From the NCBI RefSeq assembly GCF_015832195.1, contig NC_052031.1, forward strand, positions 6,821,850 through 6,885,849: a DNA stretch of 64,000 bases, given 5' to 3'. The notes beneath the pieces were generated by a model. It did no database searches. It was not told the origin of the DNA and worked only from the letters and a program-made list of their open reading frames with translations. Both the position numbers and the translations under genes were made by a program. Of the stretch, positions 1 to 19,222 are shown in pieces. Every line of letters starts with the position of its first letter. Positions within the stretch are counted from its first letter, which is position 1. This stretch comes from Motacilla alba alba (lineage: Eukaryota > Chordata > Aves > Passeriformes > Motacillidae).

Positions 1-372
1 TCAGATGGGTGTTTTATAAACTGTGTCCTCTTCTTGCAAATCCAGTCACAGAAGGGTTGAATAACAGCCTCTCCTATCTAAACACCTGCTGGCACAAGCT
101 CGTCCTACCTGGGTTGATTTCCACTGAAAAGATAGCAAAGAGCGTGGATGAAATCAAATTTGGCAGCCCAGAGGTGGGAACAGTGATGAGTAGAGCTGGA
201 TTTGCAGAGCTCCTGGGCTGATTTCCAGGGATGTGGAGGGGCTGTCTGTGGAGTAAGGGTGTTTCTCCAGCACAGGCAGGCAGCAAGAACCCTTATCAGC
301 AGAAAGGCCACAATTACTTGTGAGTTACAAGATAAGGTAGTGATTTAAGATTAGCACAAGCTCTGGAGCAGA

Positions 373-570
373 AACCGTTTTATATTTTACATGTCCAAAT
401 TCAATTACTTCTTTCTCCAGCTGCTCTTGGATCATGTTCTTAACATCCCTGTAGTAGCACTCTAAGCTGGTGAGGTGACAGCTGTGTGAGGACACTGGGC
501 ATCACTCACTGCCACTTTGATTACAAATGACTGCTGGAAAAGGATCTCCTACATCCCAGATCAGCTTATG
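373..570 (-). pseudogene. Diverged copy of PHYH exon 8 with flanking intron 7 sequence
   Basis: Read on the minus strand, this segment repeats PHYH exon 8. The protein-like part runs CHLTSLECYYRDVKNMIQ and then EQLEKEVIEFG. It parallels CHFASSECHYIDVKNTTQ and EHLEKELQEM in the real exon. The match continues past the acceptor into intron 7 (CTGTGTGAGG, then ATCACTCACTG, then a CTGCTGGA block), so the copy is genomic and not a spliced retrocopy. About 8 nt at the exon start are missing, and no good donor is seen at the far end. No copies of exons 7 or 9 were found nearby. It is most likely a decayed partial tandem duplicate. A remnant of a second PHYH-like gene or an alternative terminal exon is possible. 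Confidence 0.75.
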
Positions 571-2399
571 GAGTCAAATCTACTTTGAAAAAACTATAAT
601 GTAGTTAATTAAACTTGCTTTTCCTCCCCATTTCTCTTGCACGAAGTAAGACTTTGATCTACAGCACTAGAAGCCAAAGCTGGGATTCAAAATCCTTCCT
701 TTGGCACCTACCCAGTGTCTTCACATCAAAGCGCTGAGCGTGCAACCGCTGTCAGCAAGGTCAGGAGTCAGACTAAATCTGACATTTCTGAACTGTTAGT
801 CTGGAAAATAGCACATAAATTCTGAGTAAAAGTTCTCTGTGTTTATTGTCTTTTACCAAGCTCCAGGAAGCCTTTGTTTTCAACACATGTGAAACGTCAA
901 GGCAGGAAAAAAAAAGTGTCTGAAACACTGGGGCTTCACACAACTGCAGATGGCCAAATAAGCCACCAGATGTCTAATTTTACATGGTTCTTTTGGAAAC
1001 TTGGATGTTGCTATTAAAAAAAAAAATCATCCAAGGGCGAACATGGTTAACCTAACCTGCAGGAGCAAGAAGTTAGTTGGAAAGAAAGTTTTAGATGTAA
1101 CATGCTGAGACATCAGTTTAGGAGCACACACGTACCTCCAACATGTGAACCTGGACACCTACAGCAAAGCAGACATCCCACTAAGCCAGGGCCAAACTAA
1201 AACACACTATCACCAAAATAAATATTTTGCTTTTAATTTGATTCAATTCAAGCAACTTTTCTAATAGAGTAAGTGCTGCTAAAACACACAGCAACCCAAG
1301 CATGTCAACAGGTTCTGCGTTTCCCTGCGTCTTGAAGCTCTGCCTAACGGATTGGAAGTTTATTTCTCAAAGGTATTATTGCTACAGAGGAGGTATCCAG
1401 CAACACCACACATCCATTCTGGGAGAATCCAGCTTCATCCAACTGTGTTCTGCCCAGCAGAACGAGCACAGCCTGCCCCAGAGGGCACTTACCCAACAAG
1501 GTGTGGGAAGGAATGAGGACACAAGTCTCTTATCAGGTGCTGAGTTTAGAGGATCTCTGAGGTCGTTGATGGGTTTGTTCTTCTCAAAGAGGCAATTGTA
1601 AGCTGAAAGCCATAGGCAGAGGTGCATAAATTTTTAAAAACAAAGGTAAACTTCTTCCTTTTCTTCTCTTCCCTAGCTATAGTAAGAGAAACTCAGTCTT
1701 AAAACTGGGAATGTGACACCTGTAGCTCTTCTCTGTGGTCACAGCTCCCTCTGCAGTCAAACCAGCTCCACCAGTGACGCCAGACAGGGAAGTCTCTCCA
1801 TCAATCCTGTGCTGTGAACCAGACAGAATACACCGAGTTCTCACGAAAATCCCACGGAAAGGACTCAGCAAAGTCACCAGAGGGATCTCCAGCTCACTGG
1901 AATCACCCACCTGGGCCCATGCTCTCAGCAGGAGCTGGTCAGTGCCAGGGTTATTGAGGGCATGGGAACCAGGACACCCAAAATCACCCGCTGAGCCGGG
2001 CTGGGAGGGTCTGTCCTAAGTGACCCCTGATCAGACTTCTGGTGTTGTGGTCAAACCAGAGGCTGCTGAGAGGTTATGTTTGGCTCCAGGCTGTACCCTG
2101 GACAGCCCAGACACCTCACTCCAGCACCAAGGGTGTAGGACCACCAATACTGAACTGTGCTCAGACGTCACCTTCTTTTAAAAACAAACAAACAGGAAAA
2201 CCTAGAGATGTTGCACAAAGATGAAGAATCACAAAACAAGGCAGAAGGTGCCAAAAGAGCCCATCTCTGCAGCCTTTGGTCCTGTTTTGGGTGGACTGTG
2301 GGGGAGTGGAAAGAAGCTGAGGGTTGATGCTTTGCACTGGGGTGTTCAACGACACCCCCAGTGCCAGTTTCTGAGCAGCAGCAATGACACAACACAGCC
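571..2399. other. Intergenic sequence downstream of PHYH
   Basis: No conserved exon, RNA gene or transposon end recognised. Short open frames here lack splice context or similarity I can name. Exons 1-7 of a second PHYH copy were looked for and not seen. Confidence 0.5.
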
Positions 2400-3362
2400 C
2401 TCGAGTGCAGTTTCGCTCTGGTTTATTGTTTATTTCAAAAAACAGATTCTGAAAGCAAAAGAATCTTTCAGAAAGCAAGGAAAAACACTGTCAAAAGCAA
2501 GAGGATAATTTTAGTATGCATCACTCCACCCTGCCACTACTGCATCTTGGGGAGCATCCAAACACTTCCTCAACCTGGCAGCAGCAAAAGGCTCCTTTTC
2601 CCAGACCTGCCAGACTCAAAGGGTTCCCTCACTTCACACAGCCTTGGAGCAGTTGTGCAAGGCCAGTGGGAGGCTGCTTTGCTGGCCCAGTAGCTCCCAA
2701 CACTGTCAGACTCATATTTCACCTGTGCCAGAGCTGCCTGGTCAGGTCCAATGCCACACCAAGCCATGCTTGAGGAGCTCTACCAGCAATCATATTCCTG
2801 TCCACAAATCCCATCTTTCTCTGGGAGTGGTTGCTGCTTTCTCTTCAGCCACCTCCTTACACTGTTGATTCTGCTGGTACCAACACCCACATTTTCATCA
2901 GCTACACTACTAACTCCCCGTGTCACTGAGGGCTCGTCTGAAAGTGATTTCTTTTTTTGGCACAGGAAAGGAAGTTGGAAATACTGGAAATTCTTGCACA
3001 AAATCCTACATTAGTATAGCAGTATTCTAAAGGTGTGTCACGTTAAAAATTTTTAACAAACATGAATGAAAACAGCGAGAAAATCAAGGTGTTCTTTCAA
3101 GACTTTGATTCTTCGATTGTCTAAGACACCTGCAGCAAATGTGTTTTGCTAGGTTAGGTTTCCCTTGACGTACATCAGCTGCCCCAAGCTCAGTGCAATT
3201 ATTCTGAATTAGCATAGAACGATTTTGCAGTGCAGCATTTGGCTAAGTTACCATTAGAGGTCAACAAAGGGAATTCTTCCTGCCCAGGCAGGGTCTGTGT
3301 TCTTCCCTCAGAGAAGCTCATTCTCAGGCCCGTGTTTTCCATCCTGCTCTTCACAGGGTCTT
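2400..3362 (-). other. PHYH: PHYH 3' untranslated region (probable)
   Basis: Sequence downstream of the PHYH stop. Two AATAAA signals in minus-strand sense lie at 2434-2429 and 2427-2422, so cleavage probably falls near 2400 and the 3' UTR is about 0.95 kb. No other gene is seen in this stretch. The exact end is inferred. Confidence 0.5.
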
Positions 3363-11713
<8,351 letters not shown>

Positions 11714-11862
11714 GACGCCCAGGCAGCCTCAGCGCTGTCCCGGCCGGGGCGGAGCCGGGGCCGCCGCATGCTCAGAGCCCGAGCGCCCTCCGAGCCCCGG
11801 GTCAGCCGGGAGACGCGGGACGCCGGTGGGAAGGGCCTGAGGGAAGCCGGGGCGGAGCCGGG

Positions 11863-12160
11863 CGGTCGGATCCCGCGGGCTCCGGGTGCTATGGGTGTGC
11901 GGGGCCGGAGGAGGCCGTGAGGGACCCCGCGGGCTCAGGGTGCGGTGGGTGTGCGGGGCCGGAGGAGGCTGTGAGGGACCCCGCGGGCTCCGCGGTGCTG
12001 TGGGTGTGCGGGGCTGGAGGAGGCCGTGAGGGACCCCGCGGGCTCAGGGTGCGGTGGGTGTGCGGGGCTGGAGGCGGCCGTGAGGGACCCCGCGGGCTCC
12101 GGGTGCGATGGGTGTGCGGGGCGGGAGGCGGCCGTGAGGGACCCCGCGCCCTCAGAGCCC
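11863..12160. repeat. 54-bp GC-rich minisatellite upstream of PHYH
   Basis: The block starting GTGAGGGACCCCGCG occurs at 11917, 11971, 12026, 12080 and 12134, a period of 54-55 bp. An earlier partial unit starts near 11863. Units differ by a few bases. The array is flanked on both sides by related sequence (AAGGGCCTGAGGGAAGCCGG near 11830 and a variant near 12187). It sits 150-450 bp upstream of the PHYH start codon. Because 54 is a multiple of 3, long repetitive frames are open on both strands, but they are not genes. Confidence 0.92.
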
Positions 12161-12360
12161 GGAGCCGCGGGCCGGCAGCACCCCGGGGGAAAGGGCCTGA
12201 GGGAGGCCGGGCCGGGCGTGCGGAGAGCTTGGAATTTTCCGGGCGGATTTCTTTGCGTTCGTCCTGCCGCTTCCCCTCTTTTTCCCGTTCTGTGCCAGCA
12301 GTGAATTTCATCAGCCCTGTGTGGAGAGCAGCGCTTGGCACAGTGCACTCCTGAGGCCGG

Positions 12361-15300
12361 CATGGATCGATGCCTTATCTCCTGGCTCTAAGGAGACCAT
12401 CAGAGTTCGCTTCATTCCTCCATGAAAACGTTTGGAGAAATTCTTGCGGCCCCAGTATGAAAACAGATCTCACACCTGCCAGGTTGTCCATAAACCCCTC
12501 GTTCATGAGCAGTCCAGGACCTGTTCCCAAAGAGGCACCATCACAAGTCTCCTGTAGCTCCAGGCAGGCCCATAATGACAGGATGAGCAGCAAAATTCTG
12601 CTTACAGCTGCTTTAGGAAGTTCAGCTCCCATTCTGCAACAGGTTTTGCTGGAAGCAGGTGACATGTTGGTAGATCAAAAACTCAGCTGTCAATACACTA
12701 AGCTTCCTGTTAGTGGTGCAGATGAACAGAAGCCAAGGCATGGGTAGGAAGGGGTTTCTGTACATAACCTGTGTCCTGGACGCTGGTTCCCTTTAAAATT
12801 CAGTGGCAAAACTCCCATTGATTTAAATAAACTACAGCGGGTTTACAAACTGCTCTGGTCTGTGGTGCATTCGTGTTTATGGCTTTTACAGTATGCTTGG
12901 TGGAGTCACTCCCTTCAGATGCAAAACTGAATGGGCTGTTCACAGAAGTGGGACAAACAAGGTTGGGAACCCAGGAAAAAACCCTGTCTAAACGATTTTG
13001 TGTAGTCACAGAGGCAAGAGTACAGGCACTGTGGAGGTACAACAGCAGCAGCAGTGACAGCACCCTTCATTGCCAATAAAATCAGACCTTTGACTCCTGA
13101 GCCATAGGAAAACTCTTAGTCATCAGAAAACAGAAAGTTAATAAAAGTCCCTCAAATCAAACTAGTAAGAGGGAACAGAAAAAAAAAGCAACTAGAGTAA
13201 TAGCTTTATTACTGAACTCCTAATTATAACTGCATTGAAAGGCCTATATATAATTTAGATCTATGCTGCAATTGCTTTCACAATCCCAACTGAGACAGGA
13301 ACCTCAATAAATCTCATGTGTTTCAAAGTTTAGGTAAAAACCCTATCAAAAAGATGAAGCAGAATAATACTACACACACCTGTTGTGGCATGGACCTGTT
13401 TGCAATGTAGATATTTCTTCCACGGGTATGTGTTTGACAACATCTTATGCAAAGGTGTCTTTCATACCTGTAAAAAATGAACAAAAAGTAGGGATTTGGC
13501 TGTACTGATTTAGGAGATGCTTTTATATATACATAATACACGCTTTCATAAATACATATAGAATCATAGAACATCCTGAGTTGGAGAGGACCCACAAGAA
13601 CCATCAGTCCCAGAACAACACAAGCCCAAGAATCCTACCCTGTGCCTGAGAATGTTGTCCAAAGGCTTCTTGAACTCTGTCAGCCTTGGTGCCGTGACCA
13701 CTTCCCTGGGGAGCCTGTCCCAGTGCCCAGCCATCCTCTGGATGAAGAATCCTTTCCTAATATATACATTTATAAACAAGAAGAGCCTCAAAAATCCCTA
13801 ATATCCCTGTGCATTAAATACCATTATCCCATTTTACATACAGCCTCTCTGGCAATCTCGATACCAGTGACTCCCGTGTCACTGCACTGCCCCGTTGTGT
13901 TCTATCACATGCCAAAGAATTCAGGACACTCTGCTCATGTCCAGTTCCACCTGCAGAGGATATTATCACAGAATCTGTTAAAGTTGGTGCTGCAATTCAT
14001 AAACAAGCATTTACGTGGGTTGAAATAATGACAAACTAGGTTTCCAAGGCTGACTGTAAGTTTTGATCAGCTTTAGAAGTGAGTTTCCACTTTATTAATT
14101 TGAATATACATAAAATGACAATTACCTAATAAACTGGTTGATGGAAAAGGTTATCTAACCATGACATTTAGTTAATTCTTTTTGGTCAAAGGCTGTTTGG
14201 ATTATCATTAATCTACCCAATAATAGGTAGATATTATCTGGCTTTTTTATATGAAATAAAATTATATGTTCATAATGATCCCATCTACCTTCTATAAATC
14301 AGTGGGTAGAACTATTCCCGCCTGGGCAGGAGCAGCGGGTGGCTGAGGTCATTGCCCTGTGTTTGTACCCTCCTGCTGGTGGATCGAACTTTAACACAAC
14401 AAAAGATCGATCTCGGCCAGTGCTGGCACCCGGAGGCTGCTGGTGCTGGAGCCACACCCCCTAGAATTAGAAGTGTGTGGACACCTAAAAAAAAATCCCC
14501 ATCCTTTGCATCTAAACAGTCCAGAGTGAATAATTTTCAAATCTGTTGATAAGCATCATTGAAATCCTGGCTGAATCTCATGAACCCAGGAAAAGAAACA
14601 AGGGAGGAATTTTCTTTGTTAAGGAAGCTGATGGTGGCATTAATCATTTTATTAAAATGGATGGCATTTAAGAGAGGCTGTGTCTTTGCAAAGTACTTTT
14701 ACAGCTATGTCTGTCAGTTTCCTGAATTTTATAGAGCATTTTTATACAGATGGTTTGCATTTGGCTTTTTGTTTTAATGTTTTCTGTTCATTAAATCACA
14801 AAACTAATAAAAACTAAACGATTGAGATTCCTCCAGCAGCACAGGAACATTTCTAATGCACAGCCTTATAATTTAATAAGCATCTCAATTGACTATTAAA
14901 ATCCACATTATGATCAGAACTGTAATTCCAAAGATGAGGTCTTCTGAAAGCTTAATTTACTGTGGTGGGAAGTGGCAGCTGCTCCAACTCAGCAAAATTA
15001 GCTTTTTTAACTGAGATGCCAGGGAAAACAGATGTTGATGAGACAATAACAACAAAATCCACCACCAACATGCAGGTTCATTTCTCATCACCAGAGGAGT
15101 CAAGAAAGGCTTCTAAGGATGGTGGAAGGGAGAAGGAGGGAAAGGGAGATACAGATTAATCAGAGAACAAAATAAGGGGCACAGTGACAAAGGACATGGA
15201 AAGGGTCAAGGCACTCCATGACTTCTCTGCCTTGGGCTTCGCTTTAATTCCTGGCCTCTGCTGAATTCCAAGCTTTGGCCAACCCTTATCCTGAGGAGGA

Positions 15301-17880
15301 GCTACTGCCAGGCTTCTCTGCAGCTGTCCCAAACTTCTCAGCTGGGGGTGCCCAGCCATTCCATGTTGACACATCCCTTTGGAAATACCAGAGACAGCTG
15401 GATCCACCAGTGCTCTGAGCAGAGTGTAGGAACCCCAGCTGTGGTTGGCTCTTGCAGTGCCAGCCAACTCAGCAGCCAGTGAGCCAGAAGAAAAGTCTCC
15501 CTCACGGACACGTTGCTCTTATTGATGTCCACAGCTCCCAAAAGGGATCCCATTCTCCCTCATAACCAACTAGCTGGGAAAAACACCTACCAAAGGGCTG
15601 AACAAGAGGGTATTTTATTACTGCTCCCCTTTTCAAGCACCAGTCACACGGGATGCAATCTTGGGGTCAGAATGCAGACATGAGCTCAGGTGGCTCTTCC
15701 CAAATGTTCACCTGACTTCCAGTGACACACTAAACATCAGCCACCGTGCCCACCCAACTCAGGTTTGTTGCCCTCTCACTGCAGCAGTCACATTAACTTT
15801 CATTATCTCCTTATTAGAAAAGCTTTAATCCTGAATTTAGAGCAGAACATGAAATCAAAAAATACCTAACAAAAAGGACCAAGCTATTCTGGCTTTATGT
15901 ACTGCCACAGATTTAAAGTGTTGTTTTTCCTGGATGCAGGGGGGAAAGCAAAACGCTGAGGAAAACAACAGGCTAAAGAGAGCAACAGCTGTTACAAACT
16001 TCCCAAAAATATATGCTTCTTATCAAAAGCCTAGTGAATATTTCGATTATTAGATGCTTTCTTTTCAAAGAAAGATATCTTTTTTCTCCACTCTTTTCAC
16101 AACCTGGATGGAGTTCTCCAAGCAGGAATAGGAGCTGGTGCATTCCGAGATTCCTATTTATACGAACAAAGTACATTACGTTTGTATAAATGACCTAGCT
16201 ACTAAAAACCACTGTTCACTGTTGCCTTCTCACAGCTTTTTGACACCAGCATCTCACAAACCCCTTTCATTTAAGAAGAATCTCTAGGTATCTTGCTTAA
16301 TGGTGAAGGATTTAGGACTTGCCAGTGCCCTACAATATACCCCCCTACAGCTCACTGGGATCTACAATCTCTGATTTAGCCAAACAAATCATAAAACTTC
16401 GTCAACAAGGGTGATGCTCACAGTGGACTTGCCAAGTTATCACCCACTCAGCGGCGCAGCAGGAGGCGCTTTGGGATGTAAATTCCAGCCATCAGGAAGC
16501 CATTCCAGGAAGCATTGGGAGAGAGGTTTTTTAATCGGCTCACCCGAGGGGTTTTCCTCGTAGCTGCCTCCAGCGGCCGCGACAGGAAATCTTCCTCCGA
16601 ACGTCCAGAGACAAGCAGCCTCCTTCAGACACCTTCCCTTGGAGATGGACCTTCTGCCATTCAGGGCACGTCCAGGCAAGGACAAGTGTTGGTTTCACAC
16701 CTGCCTGATGAACCCATTATCACGAGTGAAAAAACCCAACAGCATCGACCGACAAGGACCTTCTTCTGCCGGAGGGGAATTGACACACATCCAGAGCGTT
16801 TCAACTACATCTGACCTTTCTGCATTCACTCCCATGCAGAACTCAACTGTTCCGCACCCATCGGATCTACTTAGGGTGTTTTAAAACTAAAATAACCCAT
16901 ATAGATACAGTCTTGCCCACGACCATAGAGAAAATGAACAGAACAAACATCACAAACCAGCAGGAAAAACAAAAAGAATTAAATCAGTATTTTTTGCACA
17001 ACTGGTTTTTGATACTTTATTTTCAGAACTGCCATGAAAAACCTAACAGTTTTTGTTTTTGTTTTTTTCTCTCAAAGCAAAGTCAAAAACTTGGTTACTG
17101 CTTTGAGGTTTTGTGGTGAACCCACAACTCTCAGACTTCTTTTCCAGGAAAAGGAGCGTGAGGGACTGTGTGGTTTAAGCTACTCACCGGGGGGAATTAA
17201 AAAATTCTAGCTTTGCAAAAGGTGTCTCTTGAAAACACTACTGAGTGGAAAAAAGATGAGCCAAGTTTTGCCAGAGATGCCGTTACAAGGAAGACTGGAA
17301 ATTTAAACTGTGCATGATGCAAGACTCGATCTGACCCAGCAACTCGTTTTTTATAGATGGAAGCCTTTGTAATTCTTGCTGCAGTAACAATTATCCACGA
17401 TTTTCTTCTTGCTGGTCTGAGTAGCAAGGAGCAAATTGCAGAAGCTGGGGAAGCTTCACGAGCGGGCTGAGCGCAGTTCAGGACAGCAGGGAGTGTGGGC
17501 AGAGCAGGGTCAGCGGTGAGGCTGCTGCAAGGGGCAGCTCCCGTGCTGGCTGGGCAAACAGCGGCTCCAGCATCTTCCAGGAGCCCTCCTCTCGCTGACA
17601 GCAGGCACAGGAGCACTTGCAGGGGAAACAATGCAAAATGTTGCAGACCTGGTGCTAGTAAGTAAAATAAACAAAATCAAGTGGGTAATATACTCGGAGA
17701 TAACCTAATTGCCCTCAGCTTTACTCGCGGTTACCACTGGACAGCACAGCTTGGAGAACTGATTCGAGGAGTGATCACAATTATCAATATAATCACACAT
17801 GCAATATAATTTTTAAAAATTAGGATTTCACCTCTTGCTAGTGAATAATTCAGATAGGAATCAAAAAAGTTCATGCACTT
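12361..17880. other. Intergenic region between PHYH 5' end and SEPHS1 3' end
   Basis: About 5.5 kb, mostly AT-rich, with one CR1 fragment (13557-13772). A GC-richer patch at 17440-17640 contains a 144-codon minus-strand frame (17631-17197) whose start resembles a signal peptide (MFPLQVLLCLLSA). There is no further support for that frame. No RNA gene was recognised. Confidence 0.6.
13557..13772 (-). mobile_element. CR1 LINE 3' fragment
   Basis: Minus-strand CR1 tail. The element's 3' end is at 13557, where the minus strand reads GTTCTATGATTCTAT (octamer repeat). The adjoining 3' UTR block reads, on the plus strand, GAGTTGGAGAGGACCCACAA and continues to the CCTGGGGAGCCTGTCCCAGTG motif. It is 5'-truncated, as most CR1 copies are. 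Confidence 0.92.
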
Positions 17881-17899
17881 ATACAAGAGCAATAAAAAA

Positions 17900-19007
17900 A
17901 ATTAAATATTTATTTTGAATAACAAGCTTAAGTTCAAGCTGCATTGTTGGCAATGTTGGTTTTAAACACAGATCACAAAAGCGTGCAGAAAATTGTATTG
18001 AGCAAAGAACGAAATAATACTAAGAATTATACTAAACAGCTGCTGATTTTTAAGGAAACAAAAAAGGCTTGTAATCACTATACAAAATATAAAATGTATT
18101 AAACACTACCATCCACAGAACAGAGGTTTATTTTAGTTTGATTATATTTAAAAATTATTTGTGTAGTTATTTATATAGTGAATTGTAAATGAATATTATA
18201 CAGTAACCTCCTTTTGGTCTGCAAAACCTTTGTTGCACTATAGCACATCCAATCACGTTGCAAAAAAAAAAAAAGATTTATTTGTCCTTACTATCAATAA
18301 AGAAAACAATCATTGATAATACAGTAAATATTGTCAGGTCTACAAATAATGAAATTCAAAATGACTCCTTCGACTCTGAAGCGCTTTCCATGCAAAAAGT
18401 CAGCACTTGCTGTTTAAACTGTGTGCACTACCAAGCAATGTCCAGGGTCGTAGATGCTTCTGGTAAGACTTAACTTTACCAAAAAATTTAGAAAATAAAA
18501 TAAAATATATTTTTTTTTTAAATCGAAGATTGAATGCAATCATGCAACCTCTTACTACTGGGTAACCCACTGTGTCTCTTGTCAATTTATTGCCTTTCTG
18601 GAATATCACTCAAGGCATCAAAATTAGATTCATGATAAATATACACATAATGAAAGGACACAAACTGCTATTCGACACTACTACTGGTAATGTCTGTGCT
18701 ACGTGAAAGCACCTTTAAAAAGAGCCTATGCGGCAAGAGATAAGTGTCTAAAGATTCAAAATGAATCAACAGTATTGGATAACAATATAATTCTCAACTC
18801 AGAAGCTGCCTCAAGATTAGGTGCATCTTCAGTTAATGTAACAGGAAAAAAAGGCAATGGATTTTATTATTTGTATCCACTCATAAACTGACCTAAGGCC
18901 ACCAGATGTGCAGACACAACAAGTTTTCTTTTCTTTTTACAGTTCTTTAAATTGTAGGATGATAAGGGAATAGATCTATTCAAAAACAAACAGCTATTTC
19001 ATCTCTA
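17900..19007 (-). other. SEPHS1: SEPHS1 3' untranslated region (probable)
   Basis: AT-rich sequence after the SEPHS1 stop. AATAAA signals in minus-strand sense lie at 18282-18277, 18132-18127 and 17914-17909, so alternative 3' ends from about 0.7 to 1.1 kb are possible. Which is used cannot be told from sequence. Confidence 0.55.
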
Positions 19008-19222
19008 TTAAGAGGTGGCACCGGGCGTGGGGTTCACGTTCTGAGTGGCCACCTGTGGTGCCACTTCAATGATCCGGGGTTTGTCTATAATCCTGGCCGT
19101 GCGGTTGCCCTTCTCCACAATGCCAATGATCCACGCCTGGTGGCCTTCGCCGTATTTCGGGGACTTGATCTCGGCGCAGAAACGCGCTGCCTGCTCCCGT
19201 GGTAAGCAGATGAGGAGGCCTC
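19008..19222 (-). CDS. SEPHS1: SEPHS1 last coding exon
   Basis: Starts after CCTTGCAG and encodes [19 protein letters not shown], then [19 protein letters not shown], ending NPTPGATS and TAA (19010-19008). It is essentially identical to human SEPHS1. Confidence 0.98.

Noticed and set aside
11889..12363. Long repetitive Pro/Gly-rich frames on both strands
   Set aside because: They come from the 54-bp minisatellite, whose period is a multiple of three and so keeps frames open without coding.
17197..17631. 144-codon minus-strand frame with signal-peptide-like start
   Set aside because: It has only a hydrophobic N-terminus and GC-rich composition in its favour. No similarity, splice context or polyadenylation signal was seen.
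19008..19222. Possible selenocysteine or SECIS in SEPHS1
   Set aside because: The catalytic position is Thr29 (GTGCK) and there is no in-frame TGA, so this is the non-seleno SPS1 paralogue.
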